From Mycobacterium paragordonae (GTDB lineage: Bacteria; Actinomycetota; Actinomycetes; Mycobacteriales; Mycobacteriaceae), in NCBI RefSeq assembly GCF_003614435.1, contig NZ_CP025546.1:3968001-4032000 (forward strand): a stretch of 64,000 nt of DNA, in the 5' to 3' direction. A program made the translations under genes and the position numbers. The number at the start of each line of letters is the position of its first letter. Position 1 is the first letter of the stretch. Of the stretch, positions 10,048 to 20,583 are shown one piece after another. A model generated the notes under the pieces. That model had not been told where the DNA came from. It made no database searches and saw only the letters and a program-made list of their open reading frames with translations.

Positions 10048-11571
10048 ATGACAGACGCGACCGCCGCCGCACCGAAACAAAGCTACCGGCAACGTCTTTC
10101 GCGATTGCGGACGTTCGCCACCGCCGCCGAGGGTGCACCCGCGCGGCTCGGTTTCCTCGGGTCGGTGCTCATCACCGCCGGCGGCCTGGGCGCCGGCAGC
10201 ACCCGTCAGCACGATCCCCTGCTGGAGTCGATCCACCTGTCCTGGTTGCGTTTTGGGCACGGGCTGGTGCTGTCCTCGATCCTGCTGTGGATCGGCGTCG
10301 GCCTGATGCTGATCGCCTGGCTGCGGCTGGGCCGGCAGTGCCTGGCGGGTGCGGCCTCCGAGTTCACCATGCGGGCCACCACCGCGTTCTGGCTGGCGCC
10401 GCTGCTGTTGTCGGTGCCGGTGTTCAGTCGCGACACCTACTCCTACCTCGCGCAGGGCGCGTTGTTGCGCGACGGCCTGGACCCCTATGCGGTCGGGCCG
10501 GTCGGTAACCCCAATTCGCTGCTGGACGACGTCTCCCCCATCTGGACCATCACCACCGCCCCCTACGGTCCGGCGTTCATCCTGATCGCCAAGCTGGTCA
10601 CGATTATCGTCGGCAACAACGTCGTCGCCGGCACCATGCTGCTGCGGCTGTGCATGCTGCCCGGACTGGCGCTGTTGATCTGGGCCGCTCCCCGACTGGC
10701 GCATCACGTTGGCACCGACGGCGCCAAGGCGCTGTGGATCTGCGTGCTCAACCCGTTGGTGCTCATCCACCTGATGGGCGGGGTGCACAACGAGATGCTG
10801 ATGGTGGGTCTGATGGCCGCCGGTATCGCGCTGACTCTGCAACGTCATCATGTCGCTGGGATCACGCTGCTCACCATCGCGATCGCGGTCAAAGCGACCG
10901 CGGGGTTGGCGCTGCCGTTCCTGTGCTGGGTCTGGATGCGTCATCTTCGGGAGGATCGCGGCTGGCGACCCGTCCGCGCGTTCCTGGCGGCCGTGCTGGC
11001 ATCCTCGGTGATCTGTGTCGTCGGGTTCGCGGTGCTGTCACTGGTGGCCGGGGTCGGGCTGGGCTGGCTGACCGCGTTGGCCGGGTCGGTGAAAATCATC
11101 AACTGGCTGACCATCCCGACGGCCGCGGCCAACATCATCCACGCCGCCACCAGCGGTTTCTTCGCGGTGCAGTTCTACACCGTGCTGCGGATCGCCCGGT
11201 TGGTCGGAATCCTGGTCATCCTGGTGTCGCTGCCGGTGCTGTGGTGGCGATTCCGCCGCGACGACCGGGACGCCCTGCTGGGCATCTTCGGCGTGATGCT
11301 GGTGGTCGTGCTGTTCGTGCCTGCCGCGCTGCCGTGGTACTACTCCTGGCCGCTGGCGGTGTTGGCCCCGCTGGCCCAGTCTCGTCGGGCGATGGCGGTG
11401 ATCGCGGGATTCTCGACATGGATCATGGTGATCTTCAAACCCGACGGGTCCCACGGCATGTACTCCTGGCTGCATGTGGGGCTCGCGACCGCATTCGCGG
11501 CAGTGGCCTGGTATTCGCTCTACAAGGAACCGGAGCCGAGCGAGGAACAGGTCGCCGTCAGTACGCCCTGA
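10048..11571 (+). CDS. mptA: Alpha-(1->6)-mannopyranosyltransferase MptA
   Basis: Integral membrane GT-C glycosyltransferase of 507 residues with about 12 predicted membrane segments. In the characterised homologues (Rv2174 and corynebacterial MptA) it uses polyprenyl-phosphomannose to extend the alpha-1,6 mannan core of lipomannan and lipoarabinomannan outside the membrane. The sequence shows a basic cytoplasmic N-terminus (YRQRLSRLR) and the first outer loop with the acidic motif of GT-C enzymes (VFSRDTYSYLAQG), then GLDPYAVGP and NPLVLIHLMGGVHNEMLM, all family signatures. It starts with ATG 3 bp after the idsA2-like stop. Its stop and that of the convergent gene each lie within a copy of CTGATCAG (11568-11575, 11578-11585). 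Confidence 0.94.
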   Translation: MTDATAAAPKQSYRQRLSRLRTFATAAEGAPARLGFLGSVLITAGGLGAGSTRQHDPLLESIHLSWLRFGHGLVLSSILLWIGVGLMLIAWLRLGRQCLAGAASEFTMRATTAFWLAPLLLSVPVFSRDTYSYLAQGALLRDGLDPYAVGPVGNPNSLLDDVSPIWTITTAPYGPAFILIAKLVTIIVGNNVVAGTMLLRLCMLPGLALLIWAAPRLAHHVGTDGAKALWICVLNPLVLIHLMGGVHNEMLMVGLMAAGIALTLQRHHVAGITLLTIAIAVKATAGLALPFLCWVWMRHLREDRGWRPVRAFLAAVLASSVICVVGFAVLSLVAGVGLGWLTALAGSVKIINWLTIPTAAANIIHAATSGFFAVQFYTVLRIARLVGILVILVSLPVLWWRFRRDDRDALLGIFGVMLVVVLFVPAALPWYYSWPLAVLAPLAQSRRAMAVIAGFSTWIMVIFKPDGSHGMYSWLHVGLATAFAAVAWYSLYKEPEPSEEQVAVSTP

Positions 11572-11581
11572 TCAGTCCTGA

Positions 11582-11986
11582 TCAGTACGCCATCGCCTGG
11601 GCGCGGCGGACCACCTCGCGGGCCTGGTGGGCGTGCAGCGCGTCGACCGGGCGGGCGTTGTTCAACGCATCGCGGGAGCCGTCGCGGGTCACGGTCAGCG
11701 ACGGGTCCGGGGTGAACAGCCAGCGCATGATCTCGGTCTCGTGGTAGCCGCCGTCGTGCAGGATCGTCAACAAGCCCGGCAGGCTCTTGACCACCTGGCC
11801 GGTGTTGGTGAAGAACACCTGCGGCACCACCACGCCGCCGTCGCGGCGCACCGCGGCCAGGTGTCCTTCCCGGAGCTGCTGCAGGACCTTGCTCACCGAT
11901 ATGCCGAGCAGTTCGGCGACCCGGGACAGGTCGTAGATTGGCTCATCGGGATCCAGAACATCGTCGCCGGCCGGGATGCTGCCCAC
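11582..11986 (-). CDS. Helix-turn-helix DNA-binding protein, PknL substrate type (Rv2175c-like)
   Basis: 134 residues. A winged-helix or HTH region is visible early (YDLSRVAELLGISVSKVLQQLREGHLAAVRR), followed by a conserved C-terminal domain ending DALHAHQAREVVRRAQAMAY. The M. tuberculosis protein binds DNA and is phosphorylated near its N-terminus by PknL, the kinase encoded divergently next to it, which lowers DNA binding. The GTG at 11986 is forced as start because an in-frame TAG lies five codons upstream, so this version lacks the about 12-residue N-terminal extension of the M. tuberculosis annotation. That matters because the reported phosphosite lies in that extension. Confidence 0.9.
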   Translation of the reverse strand: MGSIPAGDDVLDPDEPIYDLSRVAELLGISVSKVLQQLREGHLAAVRRDGGVVVPQVFFTNTGQVVKSLPGLLTILHDGGYHETEIMRWLFTPDPSLTVTRDGSRDALNNARPVDALHAHQAREVVRRAQAMAY

Positions 11987-12069
11987 GAGGTCAGTCTAGA
12001 ACTTGCCGGGCGGCCAAGTGTGCGCGTTCTGCCATCGAATTGCGCTGTCCACCTACCCGCCCACCTACG

Positions 12070-13305
12070 ATGGCCCACGTGGTTGGAGGGGACCGGTTGG
12101 AGAACACCGTGCTGGATGGCCGGTATCTGGTGCAGGCGAAGATCGCCAGCGGTGGCACCTCAACCGTCTATCGGGGTTTGGACACGCGGCTGGACCGCCC
12201 CGTCGCCTTGAAGGTGATGGACTCCCGCTACGCCGGCGACCAGCAGTTCCTGCACCGATTCCAGCTCGAGGCGCGCACGGTCGCCCGGCTGAAGAATCCG
12301 GGCCTGGTCGCGGTCTACGACCAGGGGCAGGACGGCAGGCACCCATTTCTGGTGATGGAGCTGATGGAGGGCGGCACCTTGCGCGAGCTGCTGTCCGAGC
12401 GGGGCCCGATGCCGCCGTACGCGGTCGCGGCGGTGCTGCGCCCGGTGCTGGGCGGACTGGCCGCCGCGCACCGGGCCGGGCTGGTCCACCGCGACGTGAA
12501 GCCGGAGAACGTGCTGATCTCTGACGACGGCGAGGTCAAGATCGCCGACTTCGGGCTGGTTCGTGCCGTCGCGGCAGCCGGAATCACATCCAGCAGTGTC
12601 ATCCTGGGCACCGCGGCCTATCTGTCGCCGGAGCAGGTCCGCGACGGCAACGCCGGTCCCCGCGGCGATGTCTATTCCACCGGGATCCTCACTTACGAGT
12701 TGCTGACCGGGGAGACACCGTTCAGCGGCGATACCGCGTTGTCGGTCGCCTATCAGCGGCTGGACAACGATGTGCCACCGCCCAGCGCGGTAATTGACGG
12801 CGTACCAACACAATTCGATGAGTTCGTGGCATGTGCGACCGCTCGTGACCCGGCGCAGCGCTACGCCGACGCGATCGAGATGGCCGCTGATCTGGAGTCG
12901 ATTGTCGAGGAGCTGGGATTGCCGGACTTCCGGGTCCCGGCGCCGCGCAACTCAGCGCAGCACCGCGCGCTCGAGCACAGCCGCATGACCGAGCGTCCGG
13001 CCAAGAATCCGGCGCCCAACCCGACCCGTCAGTTCGCCCGCGAGCCCGCGGAATCGCCCCCCGCGGCTCCGGCGCAACCCTTCCAGGAACCCGACGTCTT
13101 CGACGAACCCGACGTCTTCGACGACGAGGCCGAGTTCGAACCCGATTCCGGGGAATTCGCCGGTATCCCGATGGACGAATTCCTCTGGGAGCGCCAACGC
13201 CGCCGTCGCATGGTGCTGATCTGGGTGGCCGTGGTGCTGACGCTGACCGGGTTGGTCGCGTCCGCGGCCTGGACGATCGGCGTCCACCTGAGCACGCTGC
13301 TCTAG
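12070..13305 (+). CDS. pknL: Serine/threonine protein kinase PknL
   Basis: Membrane-anchored Hanks-type kinase, 411 residues. The catalytic domain (about 19-285) has all key elements: Gly-rich loop IASGGTSTVYRG, ATP-binding Lys48 in VALK, HRDVKPEN with catalytic Asp142, DFG with Asp160, and GTAAYLSPEQ before the P+1 loop. An acidic, Pro-rich juxtamembrane linker follows, containing the repeated DVFDEPDVFDD stretch, then one membrane helix (about 386-406) and only a few outer residues, so there is no PASTA sensor. The ATG at 12070 gives the same N-terminal length as the M. tuberculosis protein; GTG at 12079 is an alternative. It diverges from the gene of its likely substrate. Confidence 0.95.
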   Translation: MAHVVGGDRLENTVLDGRYLVQAKIASGGTSTVYRGLDTRLDRPVALKVMDSRYAGDQQFLHRFQLEARTVARLKNPGLVAVYDQGQDGRHPFLVMELMEGGTLRELLSERGPMPPYAVAAVLRPVLGGLAAAHRAGLVHRDVKPENVLISDDGEVKIADFGLVRAVAAAGITSSSVILGTAAYLSPEQVRDGNAGPRGDVYSTGILTYELLTGETPFSGDTALSVAYQRLDNDVPPPSAVIDGVPTQFDEFVACATARDPAQRYADAIEMAADLESIVEELGLPDFRVPAPRNSAQHRALEHSRMTERPAKNPAPNPTRQFAREPAESPPAAPAQPFQEPDVFDEPDVFDDEAEFEPDSGEFAGIPMDEFLWERQRRRRMVLIWVAVVLTLTGLVASAAWTIGVHLSTLL

Positions 13306-13329
13306 TCGCGCTCCGCTGGTCTGGTAGCG

Positions 13330-14751
<1,422 letters not shown>

Positions 14752-15258
14752 TCAGGGCGAACGACGCTGGCCCGCTTCGTCTACCGAGGAGATTATCTGG
14801 AAGCGGCGCAGTTGATCCCGGGCGTCGACCAGCGCGTCGTGCGCATCCGGAGACCTGGGTGGCAACCGCGGAGATCCCCGGTCCTCCCAGAGTTGGCGCA
14901 GCTCCCGGGTGAATCGAGGGATCGCCTTGGGCAGATTGGGCATCGTTCCCCACAGCTGACACAGGACCACGTGGTCGTAGGCACCCAGCCAGGCCCACAG
15001 TTCGATCGGCTCTGAGCTGTTGACGCCCAGGAATTGCTCCAGGTCGGCGCGGATCCGCCGCCGCGAGCGCCACAGCTGCGACGACGGCGACGGCAGCTTC
15101 GGCAGCACGTGATTTCGCACCCAGTTGCCGGCCCGTCCGGGGTCGAACTCGGAAGACACCGCGTAGTACTCCCGGCCGTCTTCGGCGACCACGCCTATCG
15201 AGATCAGCTCGATGGTGCGGCCGTCCTCGATGAATTCGGTGTCGTAGAAGTACCGCAC
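14752..15258 (-). CDS. DEDDh-type 3'-5' exoribonuclease (Rv2179c-like)
   Basis: 168 residues of an RNase T/DnaQ-fold family; the M. tuberculosis homologue was shown structurally and biochemically to be a 3'-5' exoribonuclease. The first acidic pair is FYDTEF (Asp6 and Glu8), a middle Asp lies in WLGAYDHVVL, and the final His and Asp lie in DAHDALVDARDQL, completing DEDDh. The start is GTG at 15258 with the family N-terminus MRYFYDTEFIEDG. It lies 33 bp upstream of aroG on the same strand and 43 bp after the membrane-protein gene at 15302, so the three may form one unit. Confidence 0.9.
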   Translation of the reverse strand: MRYFYDTEFIEDGRTIELISIGVVAEDGREYYAVSSEFDPGRAGNWVRNHVLPKLPSPSSQLWRSRRRIRADLEQFLGVNSSEPIELWAWLGAYDHVVLCQLWGTMPNLPKAIPRFTRELRQLWEDRGSPRLPPRSPDAHDALVDARDQLRRFQIISSVDEAGQRRSP

Positions 15259-15301
15259 CGCCGCAGCTTAGTTCGCCTCAGTTGCGCGAGCGGCCCCTTG
15301 G

Positions 15302-16165
15302 CTACCCGCTGATCAGGATGGGGCCGGTGTCCGGCGGCGGCGCCGGGTGCACCTCGAGATCCAGTTGTGCGTCGACAACGCGCTCGTCGGGCAGCCGCGG
15401 AGTTCCGGCGATCGCGCCCTGCAGCCACAGTTTGGCCTGCACCACCGGGCGCCGCCACCTGCGTTCGCGCGCCAGCGCGCGCCGCATCTTCGCCGGCCTG
15501 GCGGTGTAGCGCCAGCGTGCCCACGGGGCGTGCGGACGGGACAGCCGGACCGCCCCGATGATGAGCAACACCACAATGAACATGCCGAGTAATCCGGTCC
15601 ACACCTTGCCCTTGAGCAGCACGATCACCGCCAGCGGCAGGGTGACCACCAGCGCCGACGCCAGCGTGCTCTGCAGCGTCAGCCAGTCACCGTCGTAGCG
15701 GATGGGCAGCACGAACATCAACGGGTGCAGACCCAGCATCAACAGCCCGGCCACCGCGATCGCGGCGAACACGGCATCCACCGAGCTGCGGCCGTCTTCC
15801 TCCCAGTACACGTCGGACAGGTGCAGGATCAGCGCGTACTCATCCAGCACCAACGCCGCGCCGACACCGAAAAGCACTGCCGCGAGAGTGAGTTGGGGTT
15901 CCTGGCCGTTGACCGCCAGCGTCACCAGGGTCAACCCGGACAGCATCACCAGCACCACCCCGAACGCCACGTGGTGAATGTGCACGGTTCCGACGTGGAT
16001 ATTGCGCGGCTGCCACCACCGCGCCGGCCGCTCTCGATCGGCCCGGTGCCGGATGAAGCGCACACAGGACCGGGTGACGAAGAAGGTCAAAATGAAGGCC
16101 ACCAGACAACACAGCAGCGGCAGGTGACCGCGATCGACGATGTCGTGCTGGAACCAGTGGTGCAC
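15302..16165 (-). CDS. Conserved integral membrane protein (Rv2180c-like)
   Basis: 287 residues. About six hydrophobic helices are visible (near 16-35, 57-80, 88-110, 138-158, 165-188, 195-213), then a basic cytoplasmic tail (ARWRYTARPAKMRRALARERRWRRP) and an acidic/Pro-rich end. The His-rich HVGTVHIHHVAFG motif in the first cytoplasmic-side loop is conserved in the family. No catalytic family is recognised. The GTG at 16165 is fixed as start by an in-frame TAA immediately before it. It diverges from the alpha-1,2-mannosyltransferase gene across 92 bp. Confidence 0.85.
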   Translation of the reverse strand: MHHWFQHDIVDRGHLPLLCCLVAFILTFFVTRSCVRFIRHRADRERPARWWQPRNIHVGTVHIHHVAFGVVLVMLSGLTLVTLAVNGQEPQLTLAAVLFGVGAALVLDEYALILHLSDVYWEEDGRSSVDAVFAAIAVAGLLMLGLHPLMFVLPIRYDGDWLTLQSTLASALVVTLPLAVIVLLKGKVWTGLLGMFIVVLLIIGAVRLSRPHAPWARWRYTARPAKMRRALARERRWRRPVVQAKLWLQGAIAGTPRLPDERVVDAQLDLEVHPAPPPDTGPILISG

Positions 16166-16257
16166 TTAGAAAAAGCTACGCCGGACCGACGCGCCGCACC
16201 GGCAAGCCGCGCTGCGCGGGTAGGACAAGCCGAAATAACGATTAGGCTGTGCTCGAC

Positions 16258-17535
16258 ATGAGTAAATGGCGGTCGCCCGGAGTGGGCAGTCGACTCGGGC
16301 GGGTTTCGCTATGGTGCCTGCTCTGGCTGCTGGCCGCCCTCGCTCTGGCCAACACGTGCTGGCAGCTGTTCGGCCACATTCCCTACCGCATCGACATCGA
16401 CGTGTATCAAATGGGTGGGCAGGCCTGGCTGGACGGGCGCCCGCTCTATACCGGCAACGTGATGTTCCACACACCGATCGTCGATCTGCCGTTCACCTAT
16501 CCCCCGCTGGCGGCCATCACGTTCAGCCCGTTCGCCTGGATGGGCATGCCCGTCGCCAGCGTCGTGATCACGGCACTGACCCTGGTGGTCCTGTTGGTGT
16601 CGACGACGATCGTGCTGAGCCGCCTCGACGTGTGGGCCGAGTCGACGCTGCTGCCCGGTCCGGCCTGGCTGCGTCGCGTGTGGTTGGCCGTCGTGATCGT
16701 CGCGCCGGCGTCGATCTGGCTGGAACCGATCGCCTCGAACTTCGCCTTCGGCCAGATCAACGCCATCCTGATGACGTTGGTGATCGCCGACTGCTTCCCG
16801 CGGCGCACACCCTGGCCGCGCGGCCTGCTGCTCGGGTTGGGAATCGCGCTGAAGCTCACCCCCGCGGTCTTCCTGCTGTACTTCCTGCTGCGCCGCGACA
16901 AGCGGGCCGCGCTGACGTCGCTGGCGTCGTTCGCGGGCGCGACCTTGCTGGGCTTCGTGCTCGCCTGGAAAGACTCGTGCGAGTACTGGACCGAAACGCT
17001 GCACCACACCGACCGCATCGGTGAGGCGGCGCTGAACACCGACCAGAACATCGCGGGCTCGCTGGCCCGGTTGGGGCTCGATCAACACGAGCGCTTCCCG
17101 CTGTGGGTGCTCGCGTGTCTGCTGGTGCTCGGCCTGACGATCTGGGCGATGCGCCGGGTGCTCAAGGCCGGCGAGCCGACGCTGGCGGTGATCTGCGTCG
17201 CGCTGTTCGGCCTGGTGGTTTCCCCGGTGTCGTGGTCGCACCACTGGGTGTGGATGCTGCCCGCGGTGCTGGTGACCGGAATCCTGGCCTGGCGCCGCCG
17301 CAACATCGCGCTGGGCGTGGTCAGCGTCGCGGGCCTGGCCTTGATGCACTGGTCGCCGATTGACCTGCTACCCAAGCACCACGAGACCACGGCGAACTGG
17401 TGGCGCCAGTTAGTCGGGATGTCCTATGTCTGGTGGGCCCTGGCCGTCATCGTCGTCGCCGGCGTCACGGTCACCGCTGCGATCGCACCGACGCGCCCGA
17501 CTCCGCGCGAGCGCACGCCGGTCCCGGCGGCCTAA
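16258..17535 (+). CDS. Alpha-(1->2)-mannosyltransferase, GT87/DUF2029 family (Rv2181-like)
   Basis: Polytopic GT-C enzyme of 425 residues. The M. tuberculosis homologue adds alpha-1,2 mannose branches to lipomannan/LAM from polyprenyl-phosphomannose. Family features: the outer-loop acidic motif [21 protein letters not shown] near residue 45, [53 protein letters not shown], and [16 protein letters not shown]. The ATG at 16258 gives [15 protein letters not shown], matching the homologue; a GTG at 16249 is in frame and would add three residues. It belongs with mptA and pimB' to the mannolipid genes of this window. Confidence 0.93.
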   Translation: MSKWRSPGVGSRLGRVSLWCLLWLLAALALANTCWQLFGHIPYRIDIDVYQMGGQAWLDGRPLYTGNVMFHTPIVDLPFTYPPLAAITFSPFAWMGMPVASVVITALTLVVLLVSTTIVLSRLDVWAESTLLPGPAWLRRVWLAVVIVAPASIWLEPIASNFAFGQINAILMTLVIADCFPRRTPWPRGLLLGLGIALKLTPAVFLLYFLLRRDKRAALTSLASFAGATLLGFVLAWKDSCEYWTETLHHTDRIGEAALNTDQNIAGSLARLGLDQHERFPLWVLACLLVLGLTIWAMRRVLKAGEPTLAVICVALFGLVVSPVSWSHHWVWMLPAVLVTGILAWRRRNIALGVVSVAGLALMHWSPIDLLPKHHETTANWWRQLVGMSYVWWALAVIVVAGVTVTAAIAPTRPTPRERTPVPAA

Positions 17536-17547
17536 CGCGGCCGGACT

Positions 17548-18297
17548 TCAACCGACAGCGGTCTCCGGGATCCGCGCCGCGACCGACGATTCCGGCTTGG
17601 AACCCTCGGTGTCACCGTCCTCGGCGGTGCCGTCCTTGACGCTGGCGGCGTAGATGTCGACGTACTCCTGCCCGGACAGCCCCATCAGCTCGTACATCAC
17701 CTCGTCGATGACGGCGCGCTCGATGAAGTGGTTCCCGGCCAGGCCGTCGAACCGGGAGAAGTCCATCGGCTTGCCGAAGCGAACAGTGACGCGGCCGAAC
17801 CGCAGCCGCGTCGTGCCGGGCGGGTTCACCACGTTGGTGCCGATCATCGCCACCGGGATCACCGGGACACCCGTCTGCAGGGCGAGCCGCGCCAGGCCGG
17901 TCTTGCCCTTGTAGAGCCGCCCGTCCGGTGAGCGGGTGCCCTCTGGATACATGCCCAGCAACTTGCCCTGGCCCAGCAACCGCTCTGCGGTCTGCAAGGC
18001 GGCCTGGGCGGCTTCGGAATCGGTGCGGTCGATCGGCACCTGACCGACGGCGGTATAGAACCAGCGGTTGAACCTGCCCTTGATCCCGGTACCGGTGAAG
18101 TATTCGGCCTTGGCCAGGAAGGTGATCCGGCGACGCACCACCAACGGCAGGAAGAAGCTATCCATCACCGCGAGGTGGTTGCTGGCCAGAATCACCGGGC
18201 CAGAACTGGGAATGTGCTCTAGCCCTTCAACTTTCGGACGGCCGATCAAAGACAGCAACGGACCGAGGAGGACGTACTTAAACAGGTAGTACCACAT
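17548..18297 (-). CDS. 1-acylglycerol-3-phosphate O-acyltransferase (PlsC family; Rv2182c-like)
   Basis: Membrane-associated acyltransferase of 249 residues, expected to acylate lysophosphatidic acid during phospholipid synthesis. The catalytic NHxxxxD box is SNHLAVMDS near residue 40, block III is GMYPEGTRSPDGRLYKGKTG, and the block IV Pro is in VPVIPVAMIG. The N-terminus (WYYLFKYVLLGPLLSLIG) is hydrophobic. The ATG at 18297 is supported by GAGGGAGGG just before it; the frame is open 17 codons further without a better site. It is the third gene after the ArsA-like and small hypothetical genes on this strand, with a 96-bp gap. Confidence 0.9.
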   Translation of the reverse strand: MWYYLFKYVLLGPLLSLIGRPKVEGLEHIPSSGPVILASNHLAVMDSFFLPLVVRRRITFLAKAEYFTGTGIKGRFNRWFYTAVGQVPIDRTDSEAAQAALQTAERLLGQGKLLGMYPEGTRSPDGRLYKGKTGLARLALQTGVPVIPVAMIGTNVVNPPGTTRLRFGRVTVRFGKPMDFSRFDGLAGNHFIERAVIDEVMYELMGLSGQEYVDIYAASVKDGTAEDGDTEGSKPESSVAARIPETAVG

Positions 18298-18393
18298 TGG
18301 CCCTCCCTCTCGCCCACACCCGTTGGTGTCTGCGCCAACTGTACCCACCCGCGCTGACTCCGACCACCTCGCGAGACCCGCCCTGGTGCCGGC

Positions 18394-18792
18394 TCACTCC
18401 TGCACCGTCACGGGGATGGCCTGGTAGCCCGGCTTGGCGGTGGCCTTGCCGTTGGTGCGCGGCGCGGGCTGCTCTTCGGTGTCGTCGCTGTCGCCGGCCT
18501 CGTCGTGCGGTGGCGTCGCCGTGCGATCGATGTCGTCGACGATCGCCTGGATCACTTCCAGCAGGGCGACACTGTGATCGGCGATGACCGTCACCAGGGG
18601 GTGCTGCTCGCCGTTGACCGCCGCCGCCAACGCGCACACCGGACACCACACCTGCTGGCACTTACCGGGCGCGCCGCCCGATGCCATCGTGGCCGCCGCC
18701 CGTACTGCCGGGTCGATCCCGTCCAGGATCGCCTGGGCGAGCCTGCGCAACTCGGGACCGATCTCGGTATGACCCCTACTCACTTCGGCCAT
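18394..18792 (-). CDS. Conserved hypothetical protein (Rv2183c-like)
   Basis: 132 residues, no recognised domain. Visible features are a central CQQVWCPVCALAAAVNGEQHPLV segment with three Cys in C-x5-C-x2-C spacing, possibly a metal site, then a helical stretch (HSVALLEVIQAIVDDIDRT) and a disordered, acidic, Ala/Thr/Pro-rich tail. The ATG at 18792 overlaps the stop of the ArsA-like ATPase gene by 13 bp, so the two are probably translationally linked. The conserved pairing in mycobacteria suggests a shared role, but what that is cannot be read here. Confidence 0.82.
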   Translation of the reverse strand: MAEVSRGHTEIGPELRRLAQAILDGIDPAVRAAATMASGGAPGKCQQVWCPVCALAAAVNGEQHPLVTVIADHSVALLEVIQAIVDDIDRTATPPHDEAGDSDDTEEQPAPRTNGKATAKPGYQAIPVTVQE

Positions 18793-20042
18793 ACCTCCGG
18801 ATCGGGTTGGAAACGGACAGTCAATTCACTGCCCCGCAGATGGGCGTCCAGCACCGTACACCGGCGCAGCACAGAGGCTAGCCGAACCCGGCGCCGTACA
18901 CCGCCGGCACTGACGATCAGGTCGTCGTCAGAGCGGCCCAGGGCCAGCGATCCGGCATCGAGTTGAGGCAGGGACAGCCGCATCCGGTACACAGACTCCA
19001 GACCTGTCCCGGATTCCAGGTCGACGACCGGGTGCAGCGGCCCGGGCGGGGCGGCACCCCGGCGCCGGCGGGCGCTGTCGAGCAGTTCGCCCAGGGCCTT
19101 GGGCCCGATCGGCTCTCCTGCCTGGTGCGGCACCAGCACCAATGCGACGTCGCCGATGGTGGCGTCGAGTTCTTCGAGCACCGCGCGTTGTTCAGCGATC
19201 CGTTCGGCGTACCAGTAGAAGGCGGGGTGGTCGGGCAGGCTGCTGTACTCGTAGGTTTCATCGCGGACCAGGACCTGGTTGACCAGCAGCTCCTCGATCC
19301 GCACTCCCATCAGCGCCAACGACCCCAGCGTGCGGGCCGCCTCGGCGGCCACCACCCGCTCCGGGGTGAGCACCAGGTGCGCGCTGACCAGGTCGCCGTC
19401 GGTCAGCAGCGAGTTGAGCCGGTCGACACCGGCGCTGGTGCGTTCCAGCAGTTGCACCACCGCGGCCGAACGAGGGTCCTCGACGCCGATGCTGAGCCGC
19501 CGGTGCCGCGGCCAGGCTCGTTCCACATACAGGCCGAACGTGGCGGGCAACGTCAACATCCGCAAGGCGTCCGCCGTCGACGCGCAGTCGACGATGACGC
19601 GATCCCATCGGCCCGACATCGCAAGCTCGCCGACGGCGTGCAAGCCCAGGACTTCCTGAATGCCCGGCAACGCCGAAAGTTCTTCGGGCGCAATGCGACT
19701 CAGCTCCGATTCGGGGAAGCGCGCATCGAGCGCGCCCACCACGTCGCGCCACCGGTCCTCGAGCAGGGCCAGGGTGTCCAGGGCCAGGGCGTCGAGGAAG
19801 CCGCCGCCGGCCTCCGAGTCGTCGGCGTGCACCCGGACGGGTTCGCCGTGACCGGTCGGCGGGACCGGGATGCCCAGGACGTCGCCCAGTGAGTGGGCCT
19901 GGTCGGTGGATACCACCAGCACGCGCTGTCCAGCGCTGACATCGCCGACCGCGGTCGCAGACGCCAGAGTGGACTTTCCTACCCCGCCCTTGCCGACAAA
20001 AAGGCTGATCCGCGCCGGGGTAGGCGGGACGGAATCACTCAG
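18780..20042 (-). CDS. ArsA/Get3-like ATPase (Rv2184c-like); start codon probably CTG
   Basis: Anion-pump or tail-anchored-protein-type P-loop ATPase. The deviant Walker A KGGVGKST lies about 20 residues from the N-terminus (ISLFVGKGGVGKSTLAS), followed by VLVVSTDQAHSLGDVLGIP (switch I/A-box) and VIVDCASTADALRML (switch II/Walker B region), with a long C-terminal half ending ELTVRFQPDPEVWPK. No arsenical Cys set is apparent. Between the P-loop and a point well inside the upstream gene there is no ATG, GTG or TTG in frame. The best candidate is CTG at 20042, overlapping the upstream TGA as CTGA. With it the product has 420 residues. Substrate unknown. Confidence 0.85.
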   Translation of the reverse strand: MSDSVPPTPARISLFVGKGGVGKSTLASATAVGDVSAGQRVLVVSTDQAHSLGDVLGIPVPPTGHGEPVRVHADDSEAGGGFLDALALDTLALLEDRWRDVVGALDARFPESELSRIAPEELSALPGIQEVLGLHAVGELAMSGRWDRVIVDCASTADALRMLTLPATFGLYVERAWPRHRRLSIGVEDPRSAAVVQLLERTSAGVDRLNSLLTDGDLVSAHLVLTPERVVAAEAARTLGSLALMGVRIEELLVNQVLVRDETYEYSSLPDHPAFYWYAERIAEQRAVLEELDATIGDVALVLVPHQAGEPIGPKALGELLDSARRRRGAAPPGPLHPVVDLESGTGLESVYRMRLSLPQLDAGSLALGRSDDDLIVSAGGVRRRVRLASVLRRCTVLDAHLRGSELTVRFQPDPEVWPK

Positions 20043-20473
20043 CCCTCGACTCGTTTCTTCAGATCCTTCAAGGCGCCGTCGATCAGCCGGCGTTCGGCCT
20101 TGCGCTTGAGCATCCCGATCATCGGAACAGCCAGGTCTACCGCCAACTCGTAGGTCACGTCGGTGCCAGAACCCTTGGGCGCCAAGAGGTACGAGCCTTC
20201 CAGCGACTTGAGCAGAGAGCTGGATTCCAGCGTCCAACTCAGCGACTCACGGTCGTCCGGCCATTGATAGTTCATGATCAGGGTGTCTTTGAAGATCCCC
20301 GCGTCCATCAACATCCGCGCCTTTTTCGGATAGCCGTCGTCGGTGGCCTCGAGGACTTCGACTTTCTTATATTCGTTGATCCAGTCCGGGTAGGACTCGA
20401 TGTCGGCGATCGCCTTCATCACCTCGGCTGGGTCTGCGTCGATGTAGATCGTCTGGTTCGTCTTGTCCGCCAC
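20039..20473 (-). CDS. SRPBCC (START/polyketide cyclase-like) protein, TB16.3/Rv2185c-like
   Basis: 144 residues forming a single SRPBCC ligand-binding fold: the N-terminal strand TIYIDADPAEVMKAIADIESYPDWINEYKKVEV is typical, and the long C-terminal helix runs MLKRKAERRLIDGALKDLKKRVEG. Such proteins bind hydrophobic ligands; none is known here. The GTG at 20473 is preceded by GGGAAAGGGAAG. The stop overlaps the presumed CTG start of the ArsA-like ATPase, and another SRPBCC gene lies just upstream, so an operon of two lipid-binding-fold proteins and one ATPase is likely. Confidence 0.9.
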   Translation of the reverse strand: MADKTNQTIYIDADPAEVMKAIADIESYPDWINEYKKVEVLEATDDGYPKKARMLMDAGIFKDTLIMNYQWPDDRESLSWTLESSSLLKSLEGSYLLAPKGSGTDVTYELAVDLAVPMIGMLKRKAERRLIDGALKDLKKRVEG

Positions 20474-20583
20474 TTGGCTGCTTCCCTTTCCCGGTCAACC
20501 CCGGTCAACTGCGGGAGTGCCCCCAAATCTCCCGGCAGAAACGGTACTCTCTCTCGCCTGTCTTGATGCCACTCTTGACCCGG

